Source of the DNA: Cunninghamia lanceolata
Lineage: Eukaryota; Streptophyta; Pinopsida; Cupressales; Cupressaceae
Assembly (NCBI GenBank): GCA_027924645.1
Contig: BSBN01001017.1
Location: 11,434,501-11,498,500 of the forward strand
Direction of reading: 5' to 3'
DNA: 64,000 nt
Position 1 is the stretch's first letter, and the number at the start of each line of letters is the position of its first letter. This document shows, one piece after another, positions 22,232 to 33,310 of the stretch. Under the pieces are notes generated by a model. That model was not told the origin of the DNA, did not search any database, and was given only the letters and a program-made list of their open reading frames with translations. The position numbers were made by a program, and so were the translations under genes.

Positions 22232-25200
22232 TTACATGAACTTGAGAATGTATGCAAACCTACTTTTCAGTTTCTCAAGTTCAGAGGCCCAACTATTTTT
22301 CATGCAATCCAAAATTGAGATGTGTCCACTCAGTAGGAATGTGTATACTTCTGCCTTTGTCAGATCTGAAGGATCACTTTTTTGAACTATAGTTTGAGCT
22401 TCTGATAGTGCATTAAACATTGTTTCTAACTTGGGGTAAATCAATCCCCAGAGCTCACACATTCTCTTCACAATATTGCCTTTTTATTTAACAAGGTTCT
22501 TTATTTCATCAATCAGGCTAATTACTTGACATTCCTGACTTATAGAAGAAACTATTAGAGGATCAAAATTTTGAGATAGATTTGACAATTTTTGTTCTTG
22601 CTCCTTTATCTTCTTCTCAATATCCTCACTGACTTTGGGCTAGGATAGACAAAATTTGTATATATCACCTCCATCACTTAGAGCATTTTGAATACTTTTT
22701 ATATGGATACCAAGTATTATATTAGGCTCTTTATTTCACTAAATTTCTTATCCAAAAATTCATTTTTGACTTTAGTCTCTACAGACTTCTCAAAAGACTC
22801 AAAATGTGTACTTACAAAAATTATAAGATTCTTCAAATTTTCAAAAGGAGATTCAAAAGGATTCTTCTAGAAGGTTGGCATTATCTTCTCCAATTCTCCA
22901 GTTGCAAGGCCTAGCAGCTCACTATCCTCAATGTGAGATCTCAACATCTTTCCTCTTGCCTTGGCTTGTGTGAAGGATGTTATCTTCATTACTTGAACCA
23001 TAGAGAGAGCATCTAGATTGATCGGTCCTTGAAATAGCTCTGGTTCATCAAACTCAAGCATTTCTTTACTCAGGAGACTTTTTACTACATCTGCAGTGTC
23101 TCTTGCTACAATTCCTGAACCACCTTCCTTTCCTTGAGATTTGTCAATATTAGTATTAGGACTAATTTGTTTAGATGCATCAACATTTGCACCATCTTCT
23201 TTTATTTTATCTTCCTTACCTTCTTCTTTCTCTTCTACTTTACCTTTCTCTGTATCATCTGTAGTGGGAATCTTTTCTTTGTCTTCACCACTTGCTACTT
23301 GTTTCAGAGGGCTTTGTGTAGTACCAATATTATCTTCTTTTCTGGATTGATTAGGTGAAGTTAGATATCTCCTGCATCATCAGTTTTGTCCACCATCTTT
23401 GTGTCTTCTTTGTTTATTTACTCCTCTTTTGAAATAGAGGAGTCATCAGCTTTAATTTGTTGCTTACTAATGTTTGCTTTTTCAACATCTAGAATTTATA
23501 AATCAATCCCATCATCTATCTCCTCATAGGTTTGTTCCAGAAAATCTAGAGTATCATCTTGGTCATCATTTTCTTTTCCAGTTTCTTCTTTTGAGGTTTC
23601 TAGTTCCAGAAATGTAGGATTACCTTCCTCAACTTGTTCCTCAGAGACAACATAATATTTATCTTTATCCAAGGCCTTCCTCTAAATTTACTCAGTTTAC
23701 CCAAGCATTAGCTTGTTCATCCTTACCTTGCTTCTGAAATCATCTTTTACCTTTTTGAGTATTTTATCTGCTTTCTTTTTGGACATTACTAGACACAAAT
23801 TGGAGAGGACATATTCTCTAAGTTCTAGATCTTTAGCCTTGGCTACTTCCTTCCTCATCTCTAGTATTTTCCTTAAACTTTTGGGAAGTTCTTATAAAAT
23901 TTCCAATAGAGCTCTATTGAATTTATTCAAGTACATAATGGTGGCATCTTCCAAAATTTTATTATTTGCTTGATCAAAATTATCATAATAATCTTTGATA
24001 GGCCACAGATTTCCATGAACAATAATTGTTTTTACAATTTCATTAACTGTCATAGCAACCTTACCATATTCTTTCTTTTTACTTGCCTTTTTTTTTCCGA
24101 AAGGCTGGTCCTTAGAAGCCTTTGAAGTCTTGGCTTTCTTGGATTTTATCTCTTTAACTTCTTCATCTGTCTCTGTCCCTTCATCATCTTTTTTGCCCAC
24201 ATACATTCTTGTGGCCTTTGTTTTCTTTCTCTTATTTCCTTCACTGGATAATCTATCTTCTGGTTTTGTAGGTTTAGTGGGAATAGAAGTAGTAGCAGAG
24301 CTCTAGTAGTCCTTGAAGTGGAGGATGGTTCCACTGAAGCATCTTCTTGTTTCTTGTCCTGCCTCTCCTTTTTAGCCTTTTCAATTCTTTCTCTATTTTG
24401 CTTTACTGCTTCCTTGGTTAGTCCAATGCTCTCAGCATACTTTTCAACTTGCTTCTACACTTTCCTTTTGGTCTCTGTTGTCTGAGCTCCACATACAATT
24501 TTAGACTTAGCTCCTTATAAGTTCCAAACCTTTCTACAGATGTGTCTTTTGATTTTCTCAAGAGATGTTGAACATACATTTCCAAAACTTTCTCATCAAC
24601 CTCATAGCCCATTGGCATAATCCATATAGTTCTGGGTTCCACAGCCTCCATTAGGCACTAATCAGTGTCAACCATAAAGCATATTTCATTCTCATATTTC
24701 TCCACAACTGACTTAGGGATTCTCTCTCTTGCATGCATCATACTTTGAAAGTTTTTTAAGTAACCCTAGATGTCTTTCTTCTGATCTTGGGAATTACCAA
24801 TGTTGAGTAGATGATCTCTTATTTGCCATGCAACTGTCCTGTCATTTGTCCAGTGCACACCTTGAATTCCAGGCACTTCATTCATAAAATAAAAGAACAA
24901 ACATATAATCAAGGAACCATACTTGAACGCATTTTTCTTATATTTCTTTATTTTTGTCAGATTCTCAATCAACTAATTTTGTAGCACCTTGCATAGGTCA
25001 TAATCAACATTCTCCTTCAACATTTGATAGGCTGCATATATTGCAGTTTCAGAGATAAAATTTTCTTTGTTGAAGTGGTAGACCTTGTAGCCAATCACCA
25101 TGGATGCAAACTTGACATTTGGTTCTATAATTTCATTAATGGTCATTGCTCTCTTATCAAACTTCACACTGGTTGCATCGGTAACAATTTGGTTTTTCAT

Positions 25201-26697
25201 AGCTTTCAGCATAGGTAATCCACCAGTTGAATTTAACCCAGTTACAATCTTGATAACGTCCTTTGTAATCTTGAATGGTTTCAATAACCATATGAACTCA
25301 TCATGTATTTGACGGGTATGTGAAAGAAGTTGGGTCCACATAGAGGGGAAGTCATGGGAAACAAAAGAATCCCAACAGAAATGGGTACCCGTTTAGGAAC
25401 GGATGCCCGAGCCTAAATGGGTACCCACTTAGGAATGGGTACCCATTTCTATGTAGATATTTGAATTTGAAAAAAATCGTGCGCACTTTTTTTTCCCACA
25501 CAAACAAAACAGGTACCCATTTTAGAATGGGTACCCATTCCTAAAAGCTTAGGCTTGGGAAAGGCATGGTAAGCCAACCCCTTGCCTTGGACCTGCAAGT
25601 TTTTTTCTAAGTTCAGAACAAGAGAAAAGACTGAGTTTATGGCTAATGACATTTTTTTTCTTAATTTTTTTATGAAATTAAAACCCATTATAGATGACAG
25701 TGTCTAGTTTTCAAATATGTAATTTTTTTTATTGGACTTGTTTTTCTATTTATTATTTAATCTATGAGCAAACTAGTCAAAAAATGTGAAATGACAGGTG
25801 TTTGTATTTTTTTAATAACTTTTAATTTTTAAAGTTTTTTGAAAAAAGAATTATATGTCATCAATCTACACATCATTCTTTACACAATGAAAAAAAAATC
25901 ATTTTATGATTAGTTTTGCTCAAATTATGTTGGCCATACACGAGGGTTTTGAAAATAGTAATTAGGGCCAATAAAAAATTAATAAAAAAAAATTTTGGAA
26001 AAAAATTATAAAAAAATATCCTCATCAAACTTTACTGTACTACACATCTTTCCCCAAAAGGATTTAGAAAAATAATTTTATTTAGGTCAAATTATGTTGG
26101 TTGTACACGTTGGTAAAAAAAAAGTGACTTTTAAATAGTGATTTTTTGAAATGCCTATTGAAAATTAATTTGTGTCATCTGGGTATTAAAATAAATTACA
26201 TGTTTGGAAACTAGACTCCGAGTACTACATTTAATATTACTAACTTTTTTTAAGATTCAATCTTTAAGTGCCTCAAATTTTTAGATCAAATGTGACAAAT
26301 TCTGAAAATCAGGGAAAACACTTCCACTTTTTGGCCAAAAAATGGACTCAACTTCTTGCATTGACCCCGACTCAAGATATATTGAACCCACTCATTCTCA
26401 TCAAATGTTGGAAATTTAATGATTTGCAAAAAATATTTGCTTTCTAGGGCTTTGTATTCTGGTTTCAATTTATAGCTATCATCCCTTAGGCAGTTGTTAA
26501 ACAAATCCATGAGCTTCAAGTTTTCGAATTCATCAATGTTATAGTGGATGTATGCCCTAATATCCTCAACATGCAGTACACCATATGGGACACCAAAAAA
26601 TGCACCTAATGGTTCCACTTCAACTGATTTGTATGGATGCTTTCTTAAATATTGGTTGGGGTCTTTCAATTACATCAACAACTAGAGGTGTAGCCAT
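22232..26697 (-). pseudogene. N2 ORF2, counterpart of N1 ORF2, interrupted by a TIR element
   Basis: Function unknown. The likely start is ATG at 26697 (MATPLVVDVIERPQ), then a frameshift and KHPYKSVEVEPLGAF (from about 26655). Next come EWVQYILS | (TIR element 25314-26368) | IHDEFIWLLKPFKITKDV to 24973, MEAVEPRTIWIMPMGYEVDE (24651), a Lys-rich segment (24334-23892) ending in DQANNKILEDATIMYL, an acidic stretch, FDEPELFQGPINLDALS (about 23055) and WGLIYPKLETMFNALSEA (to about 22390). Every block has a partner in N1 in the same order. The charged linkers differ more than the blocks, which is the pattern of a protein with folded domains once under selection. Stops are frequent. Confidence 0.7.
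25314..26368. mobile_element. 1055 bp TIR element (non-autonomous DNA transposon) with 3 bp target GAC
   Basis: It interrupts N2 ORF2. The left end GGGTATGTGAAAGAAGTTGG continues to gtcca (25338), and the right end is its imperfect inverse (26344-26368); about 20 of 25 positions pair, with core AAGAAGTTGGGTCCA / TGGACTCAACTTCTT. GAC is present on both sides (25311-25313 and 26369-26371). Removing it with one GAC gives 30 bp that align without gap to N1 and restores the frame VQYILSQIHDEFIW. The interior is very AT-rich, has four GGGTACCC palindromes at its left end, and holds no transposase. A 3 bp target and GGG ends recall PIF/Harbinger elements, but their target is usually TTA/TAA, so the superfamily is open. 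Confidence 0.8.
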
Positions 26698-27140
26698 TTG
26701 TAGAGATTGAAATTTCAAGAGATTTCACAGAAAATAGAAGTACCTTGTTCTACAGGTTAGGGTTTTGGTTGGAAATCCTCTTTGTACTTCAACTCTTGAA
26801 TATTCTTAGCTCAAAACTCATTCACTTCTTTTGTTTTTGCTTTCTCCTAATGAAAAGTGATTTGAATAAAGAATGTGCGACCCTTTTATGCTCTACAAGA
26901 CCTAATTTGTCTTTGTAATAAATGCTCTGCCCTAACACATCCGGTTGCTCTATTTCTATACATAGTTGACTTTTAATTGCTCCATAAATCCTTAAATCCA
27001 CTTCTTTTCTTCCAAAAATTCTTTCAAATGATTTGTAGTGACCCAAATTATCTTTTCCCTTTGTTCTAGATTCAAGCATCCACTTACTGGTTGGGGGAAT
27101 TTGATTTTCAGTGTAGCTCCCCTTGAACTAGAGCTCTTAA
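26698..27140. other. N2 intergenic region between ORF1 and ORF2
   Basis: AT-rich, matching the position of 9946-10551 in N1. One 85-codon minus-strand open frame (27079-26822) has no counterpart I can see in N1, so I do not call it a gene. Confidence 0.35.
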
Positions 27141-28339
27141 TTCAATTCCTAGAGGAATTATCAGCATCAGATTCTAGTGTAGACCCATTATTAACATTCA
27201 CAATTGTTTTCTTGACCCATTTCTTGCTCGTTTCATTCTGGATCTCATTCACATCAATTTTTCTTTTGCCTTTATCTTGTCTCTATTCATCTAGTTTTCT
27301 GTTTACCAAACCTCTTCTTTCATGATTCTTGCTTCTGTAGAATCTTGCAATATGACCAGATCTATTACAATTAAAGCATACAACATTTCTTTGCTTATAT
27401 ACTTAATTTCCTCTTGATCTACACTGATTAGCCATGTGTCCATATCCATTGCAAGGAGTAACCATTGAAAGAGTTGCCATTTTCTCTAGAGTTATTCATT
27501 ATCATACTTCTGCATTCATTTGATCTATGACCATACATCTTACACTTGAAGCATTGTCCAAAGAAGAATGGACCATTTTGATTTACTCTACTTCTATACT
27601 GAGTAGCTCTATGACCAAATTTATTGCAATTAAAACAATTTCCATTGAATGATGGATATCTTTGAGCATTAGGCTATCTTACCGAAGGTCTTCTAGGTCT
27701 GTTTCTCCCATTCCTTGGTTGAAAATTTCTTTGTCCGGATCCAGAGCTTTCACTTTTCTCATATCCAAGACCATGCTTGTCATCAAACTTTTTCTGTCCT
27801 TCAAGCAGTGCTTCAAGTTTAGCTGAGCTTATCTTGAACTTCTCCTTGTATTCACTTGCAACTTCTAGGTCATGTCTGAGAATGACAATTTGCCTTTCAA
27901 GTTCTCTTTCATTGTCTCTGCTTTCTTGTAGGTCAGATTCTAGATGGCCAGCTATATTGTCCAATTTGCAGCATTCTTCAGTTCTTTCTTTTAGAGTTTA
28001 ATTCAAGTCTTCTTTAGTCTTCTTCCTTTGCTCAATTTCTTTGGTTAGCCTCATTTCCGCAGATTCCATCTCAACTTTTAGAATAGCAACTTCTTTTGAC
28101 AGCTTCTCACACTCCTTTGTCTTTTTTTCCAAGGCTTCATTCATGTCATTTTCTTCAATTAAAATGGATAATTGCAGAAGTAGCTCCTTTCTCTTTTCCA
28201 TAGATTTCTTTCATTTATCTTTTAACATTTCAATGGTATCATCAGCATCTTTAAGCTCATCTTTCAGATTAGTTATTTCTACTTTGGACTAATCAAGATC
28301 TTCTAGGGCCAACTGAAGTTGATCTTTGAGTGAACCCAT
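27141..28339 (-). pseudogene. gag: N2 ORF1, coiled coil plus zinc knuckles (gag remnant)
   Basis: Begins MGSLKDQLQLALEDLD at 28339, close to the primer site, as in N1. The coiled coil runs to about 27800 (for example ELERQIVILRHDLEV), followed by GLGYEKSESSGSGQRNF. Zinc knuckles: CFNCNKFGHRATQY (about 27637-27596, last Cys lost), CFKCKMYGHRSNEC (about 27555-27514, intact), a decayed third ending GHMANQC (about 27450) and CFNCNRSGHIARFY (last Cys lost, about 27380). So both family members have the same four-knuckle array. No capsid domain is visible. Confidence 0.8.
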
Positions 28340-28393
28340 TGAAAACTCCTTCCAAGATCTTTCCTCAAGATGTTAGGCTTCTTTCAAGGAACC

Positions 28394-28407
28394 TCGTTCT
28401 GATACCA
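28394..28407 (-). promoter_or_regulatory. N2 primer binding site, initiator tRNA-Met type
   Basis: The + strand cgttctgatacca matches the tRNA-Met 3' end except near its 5' side, and lies two bases from the LTR edge at 28410. On the minus strand it is TGGTATCAGAACG. Confidence 0.85.
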
Positions 28408-28409
28408 AT

Positions 28410-29517
28410 TATTGGAATTAGAGGTGACAACTGAGAGGGGGGGTGAATCAGTTGTCTTAAAACTTCAAAACTTGCAGCAGTTAATTCCTCTTTACTACTT
28501 CATTAATAGATTAATAATGTTATCATGAAAAACAAGAATCAACAACACATGAGCAGAAATAGAAATAACACATTTGACACCAAGATTTTTGGTGTGGAAA
28601 CCTAGTTAAGGAAAAACCACGATGGGGGTTAACCCACAAAGATTATACTCTATTAAAAGTATTCCAATGGAGAATGCACATGCATTCGGGCTCACTGCCT
28701 AGAGTTCACTGCTCAAAAGAAGGCTCACTGCCTATAGAAAGAAGATTACAATGAGGTTGAACTGATGATTAGCATCTACCAATGCAAGGATTCAATTCAG
28801 GTTAAGCATAGAATACTAACTTGATGCACTTCATCCTCACTCTGCCCTATTTACTGTTCTACTAACATTTGAACCTTATATCTCTACCCTTTTCGCACTT
28901 ATTCCATAGTCGCAACACACACACACACCCAACGCACTTAAATCCATCAACTATATATATCTGCATCATGGTATTCAATCACTTTTCAGTTGGCTTCAAG
29001 AACACTTAGAACTTTGTTGAAGACTCTGCTCTGTTGACTAAATCCATGCATAACTTGTAATGCAGACCAAAACTATCATTCACAAATCATCAATCATGTT
29101 GGCCACTACCACTGATCATCACAAATCATCCACCTGACAACTTCCATTTATCTGGAACCAAGACCAATTACAATGTCAGCCTATTCTTCTACTGTCTACA
29201 CTATCAAACTGTAAGCCCATACTCAGATGCAAATAACTTTTGAATCCTTCATCACTAGAGGTTAAAATCTTGGATTTTTATTGCCCTGACAATCCTTATG
29301 ACTCCATCAGATCCGTAGCATACTCTGATTTACCATCAGAGAGATCCGGACCAAGATACCAGACCTTGTCACATGCTCCATCTCTGGCTACTTGGACTTA
29401 GATAAATTCTAATTCTGACTTCTGGTATGAACAAATTATGTTATGTGGATGAGTGGAATAGCCTTAGTTGCCATCAATTAAAACACCTATCATGCAAAGC
29501 AATGTCTCTTGCCAACA
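28410..29517 (-). repeat. 5' LTR of N2
   Basis: 1108 bp. The left edge reads TATTGGAATT where the partner LTR has TGTTGGAATT, a G to A change in the terminal dinucleotide. The right edge is GCCAACA, followed by the target copy ATAAG. Confidence 0.9.
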
Positions 29518-29522
29518 ATAAG

Positions 29523-29701
29523 CTTGTGAAGGCCTAATCAAAACATCTACTCAGTCATAGCTAGCATAAAAGGGAATCTAGGAATCTGTAGCTTGATCCT
29601 TCATAGAGAGCAAAATCGGCTCCTACTTCCCTAATGTTTAGCATGTGAAAGAGTGAGATTTGACTTAGACACTATCTTAATCTTGTTTTTTCCACTAAAC
29701 A
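29523..29701 (+). repeat. G2 5' LTR, right part
   Basis: Continues the LTR after N2: cttgtgaaggcctaatcaaa to ccactaaaca, matching 48222-48406. The LTR end is fixed by the 3' copy, where catgt follows at 48407. Confidence 0.9.
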
Positions 29702-29989
29702 TTTTGGTGAACCCATACTTTAAAAGAATTTGCATCCTTTTTAACATCATATCTGAATTAGTTTTCTATCCTAAATAACATTTAGATTGCAAACCCTCTT
29801 TTATGAAAGTATATACATTGAATCTTGATTGATTTCTTTAGCCTTTCATTAACAGAGTTTGAAATTACAACTTTGTGATTTGTATAGTGATATCTTGTTT
29901 GCAAATACTATATTACCTTGCTTTACATTTATGTCTTGGGTTAAGTAGAACATGCTATAATGTCGAATTAGTTTTTACAAGAATTTCAT
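29702..29989 (+). other. G2 primer region and 5' untranslated leader
   Basis: Directly after the LTR comes ttttggtgaacccatac, in the place of a primer site and resembling a mutated form of the TGGCGACCCAGTGGGAC type seen in G3. The tRNA cannot be named. The rest of the leader is AT-rich without open frames. Confidence 0.5.
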
Positions 29990-30722
29990 GTGTATGATGA
30001 GCCATTCAGCTATGATGACTTCAATATGTTAGATGAAGCCCTTGAGGACTTTATCTCGATTGAATATTCCACTATGACTCCTAAACTATCATTGTTTCAA
30101 AGATTAGTAAATGCAATCTATGTTCCCAAATCTCAAGAAGAACATGTGAAGCTGAAAATAGTGGTCAATTTGCATTCAGATGTGGTTCAACCAAAAGCTA
30201 AACTTGCACTCACTATTAGAGGTATTCCTCCTTCTTCTCGACCTCCTGATTACATCTATAATTATGCTAAACAAATAACACATTGAAGCTCACAACAACC
30301 TAGTCACGTTATCGTTGCTCATACATATAACACATGGAATAACAAAAAAAGAAAACAACAATCGAGTATTCTAACAAATAAAGTCAACCTATGCTTCCTT
30401 AAGCACCTCATTTAACAAATAAAGTTGGCCAAGATTATGATCTTGTCAAGAAACTTCATACTATTCTTGCTAAGATTTCTCTTTGGGAACTTATACAAAA
30501 TCTACCTAAATACCATGGAATGATCCATGAAGCTTTACAAAAGGTGATTGTACCACGTACGGTTAAGCCAAATGATGTGGTAGCTCTTTTAGATTGTATG
30601 CATGCAACTAAAACAAACATTCTATTTCAATAACATGAGTTGTCTTCTATTGAAGTTCAAAATCAGTATTCAATCCTTTATTTATCTTCACTACAATAAA
30701 CATGAAATTGATCAAGTGAGTT
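29990..30722 (+). pseudogene. gag: G2 gag and gag-protease linker
   Basis: The first open piece, 29990-30286, starts MYDEPFSYDDFNMLDEALED. After stops and shifts, a segment at about 30430-30600 reads DYDLVKKLHTILAKISLWELI and HGMIHEALQKVIVPRTVKPNDVVALL, a block often found just before the protease in plant gypsy elements of this group. No zinc knuckle was found, and the gag is short for the group, so part may be deleted. Confidence 0.6.
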
Positions 30723-33310
30723 ATGATTGATAATGGATCGGCTCTTAATGTTTGTGGTCTTAATTTGTTACCTAAGATTAAGATTGATACTTCTTTGATT
30801 AAGCCTGATAAAATTAGTATTCATGGCTTTGCTAATGTTGGAAGACAATCTATAGGCACAATAATTTTACCTGTACAAGTTGGGCATGTGACTCTATCTA
30901 CCATGTTTCATGTCATGCTTAGTTCTTTATCATACAACATGATTCTTGGTAGACCTTGGTGATGCAGAGGCACCCACACTATAACCTTAACATACAGCAT
31001 GGATGTCCGCAACCCTTCATCATCATTATCATCATCATGTTTTCCTTAACACTGTCAGCATCATCACATTTACTCTGCCGACCGATATCCTCCTGATGAC
31101 AAGCCTTCGCCCTTTCGCATGTCAACAGCATCATCACGTTTGACTATCGGCAGCATCATCATATTCGGCAAGCGTGAACATCCTCCTGACGTCCACTGTT
31201 CACTTCACTGACAAACTCCCGTCTTCACTATCTTCAGCATCATGATGTTCAACATCATGTTAATCAGCATGATAAAGAACATCCGGTTCCTCCCATATAT
31301 CCTGATGATGACAAACCTTAACTCCACGCACCGTTCCTCCGATGCTTACGTCACCCCGATATCCTGATGACGATGACGTCACATGCAGCTCCTCAATATC
31401 CTGCTGCTCTAAAATATCCTGATGAGGATGACATCATATCCTGCTGTTGGCCAAACTTAACTTTTTTTGGCCCGCGATCAACCTGATCTTCTACCTGATG
31501 CCGATACGCTCCTCCTCGGCAACTCTTGATGATGATCACCCCGACGCACTTTCACTTTATGCAACCAACCGCATCATGCCTATCTCCTCTTATTCGGATG
31601 ACGATGCCCGAAGCGACTGCAGGATATTCACCAAATTATCCTGATGATGCCGTTTTGACAAATTTCCAGCCTTAGCGGATTTTCACCGTTCTGATCCGCC
31701 GAACCTCCAGGGATGACCCGATCCACTTTCAGGGTGATCTTCCAGACTCTTTCAGCTTGACCTAGCACATACCCATGCTAGGGTCTTCAACATCTCTCAA
31801 CGGCGATCCTACACACCTGCATGCAAACAGAAAGCAAACTAACACCTAACCTACTGTACATCGCCATTCCACCGATCCGACGAATCAACCGATGGAATGG
31901 ATCAATAAATCCATGAAACCACCAAACCAGCAGATCGATCAAACAATGGAATTCAACAGAGGATGAACACAAACAGGATCACTTTATTTGATTTCAAAAG
32001 CTGCAAATACAATGATCAGACTCTCTCTCTGTCTCACTCTCTGCAACCTAGCTCGATCGATATATAAAACCAATCGATCCTCATGCATAAATAAGTTTTC
32101 CTGCGAGTACTACTGACCCGACTCCAAGCAGCTGGGAAATCTCTCCAGGCGGCTGGGAGATCCAACCGGACCTACAACATAACAACTGTCCTAACAAACT
32201 ATCTAAAAATAGTAAAACATGGTCAGCATGATCTTAGCATGATCAGCATGACCTTATTACATGCATTTGGTCTTATCAGACCTTCTTGGAAACAGTAACA
32301 AGACTCAAACTAACTAACTGCCTCATGAAGGCCAGCTGTCAGGTAGGTGCTCCTGCACCACTTGGATTCATGCATTGGGGGTAGTGCCATATACCCTTCA
32401 TCTTTCAATCAAGTTTATTAATAAAGATGAACTTTATACTATTAAAGTTGATCCTAAACCAAATAATTGTTTACATATTACAGTGCAAAAATAGGTTGCT
32501 CATCACAAGGTTCTAAACAAATTGAAAGTGGATAGATAATGTGGTGTAAGACTCTCAAGAATCGAAGGCATTTCTTGGTGATGATTGGGGTTCACTAGAT
32601 TTTACTCTTGCCGCTATGGGGGAATACATGATTAACAACCCTAATCCTAAAAGTTCAATTATTGCATCGATTTCATCTAGAAACGCTAGCCCAAAACCTA
32701 AAGTTTCCTTGCTAACAAACACAAATAACACTCTTACTTATACTACAGATTATGAGAGTTATGAGACTCCACCATCTTCTAGAGAAATGGCCTCTCTTTA
32801 TGGTGGAGGATTTAAGATCCTTTATAAGAATTGTGACTACCTAGGTAAAAGTTGTAGTATTAATCAACAAGGAATTTGTGTACATATAGAATCTACTTTA
32901 TGACATTACTCAAGTGGCATTGGATACAATCCTTTCAAGGAAATGAAAGCCCACAAATGACCTAATCTTAATGTAAACACAATATAAACACTTAATCTAA
33001 TGTTTCCTGAGATGATAGACACAGATTGTCTCCTAGGAGATATTCCTTTAAATACCTTCTCACAAGATGAAACAATACTAGAGTTCTTGGGAGCTTAGGA
33101 TAGTGTTCCTCATTATCACCACAAGCAAGGATGGCCTTATAGTTTAAATACTGATGCATATTTTCAAAAAACCTCTGATATGATAAATATTACCAATAGA
33201 GACTCATCACAATCACCCAACCTCCCAAACCATAGTACTTTGCTTAACAGAAAGACTATTGATGTCTTCATGGAGAAAGATAATCCGAAAAAGGTTATCC
33301 CTATAGGTGA
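30723..33310 (+). pseudogene. G2 aspartic protease, split by a solo LTR
   Basis: MIDNGSALNVCGLNLLPK begins at 30723; the D-N/S-G triad is the retropepsin active site and IDNGS is common in plant gypsy elements. The frame runs to MILGRPW at 30959 and resumes after the inserted LTR at 32366 as IHALGVVPYTLHLSIKF, so GRPW-IHA is continuous once the insertion and one CTTGG are removed. From 32480 to 33310 the linker to reverse transcriptase is broken by stops and shows only low-complexity or charged pieces. Confidence 0.8.
30960..32360. mobile_element. solo LTR inserted in G2 protease
   Basis: 1401 bp with ends TGATGCAGAGGCACC and GGTGCTCCTGCACCA, which form an inverted repeat at 12 of 15 positions, and perfect duplication CTTGG (30955-30959 and 32361-32365). 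The segment is clearly richer in G+C than its surroundings and full of CATCATCA and CCTGATGA words near 31010-31460. A CT-rich run (32021-32043) is followed by TATATAAA at 32061-32068, a plausible core promoter on the + strand. No internal region or second LTR is present. Confidence 0.8.

Larger units (their letters stand above)
20891..29517 (-). mobile_element. non-autonomous copia-derived LTR element N2, same family as N1
   Basis: LTRs 20891-22015 and 28410-29517, perfect duplication ATAAG (20886-20890 and 29518-29522), minus-strand primer site and polypurine tracts placed as in N1. The interior has the same ORF1 (coiled coil, zinc knuckles) and ORF2 as N1, in a clearly diverged version, so N1 and N2 are two subfamilies and not recent copies of one another. 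The undisturbed target site is seen in the other LTR of G2 at 48217-48221. N2 carries a 1055 bp TIR element inside ORF2. Confidence 0.93.

Noticed and set aside
26822..27079. 85-codon minus-strand frame between ORF1 and ORF2 of N2
   Set aside because: No counterpart in N1 at the same place and no recognisable motif.
30960..32374. Insertion ending at 32374 with a 4 bp target TTGG
   Set aside because: Ending at 32360 gives a perfect 5 bp CTTGG duplication, a longer inverted repeat and an in-frame GRPW-IHALG join, so the shorter version is better.
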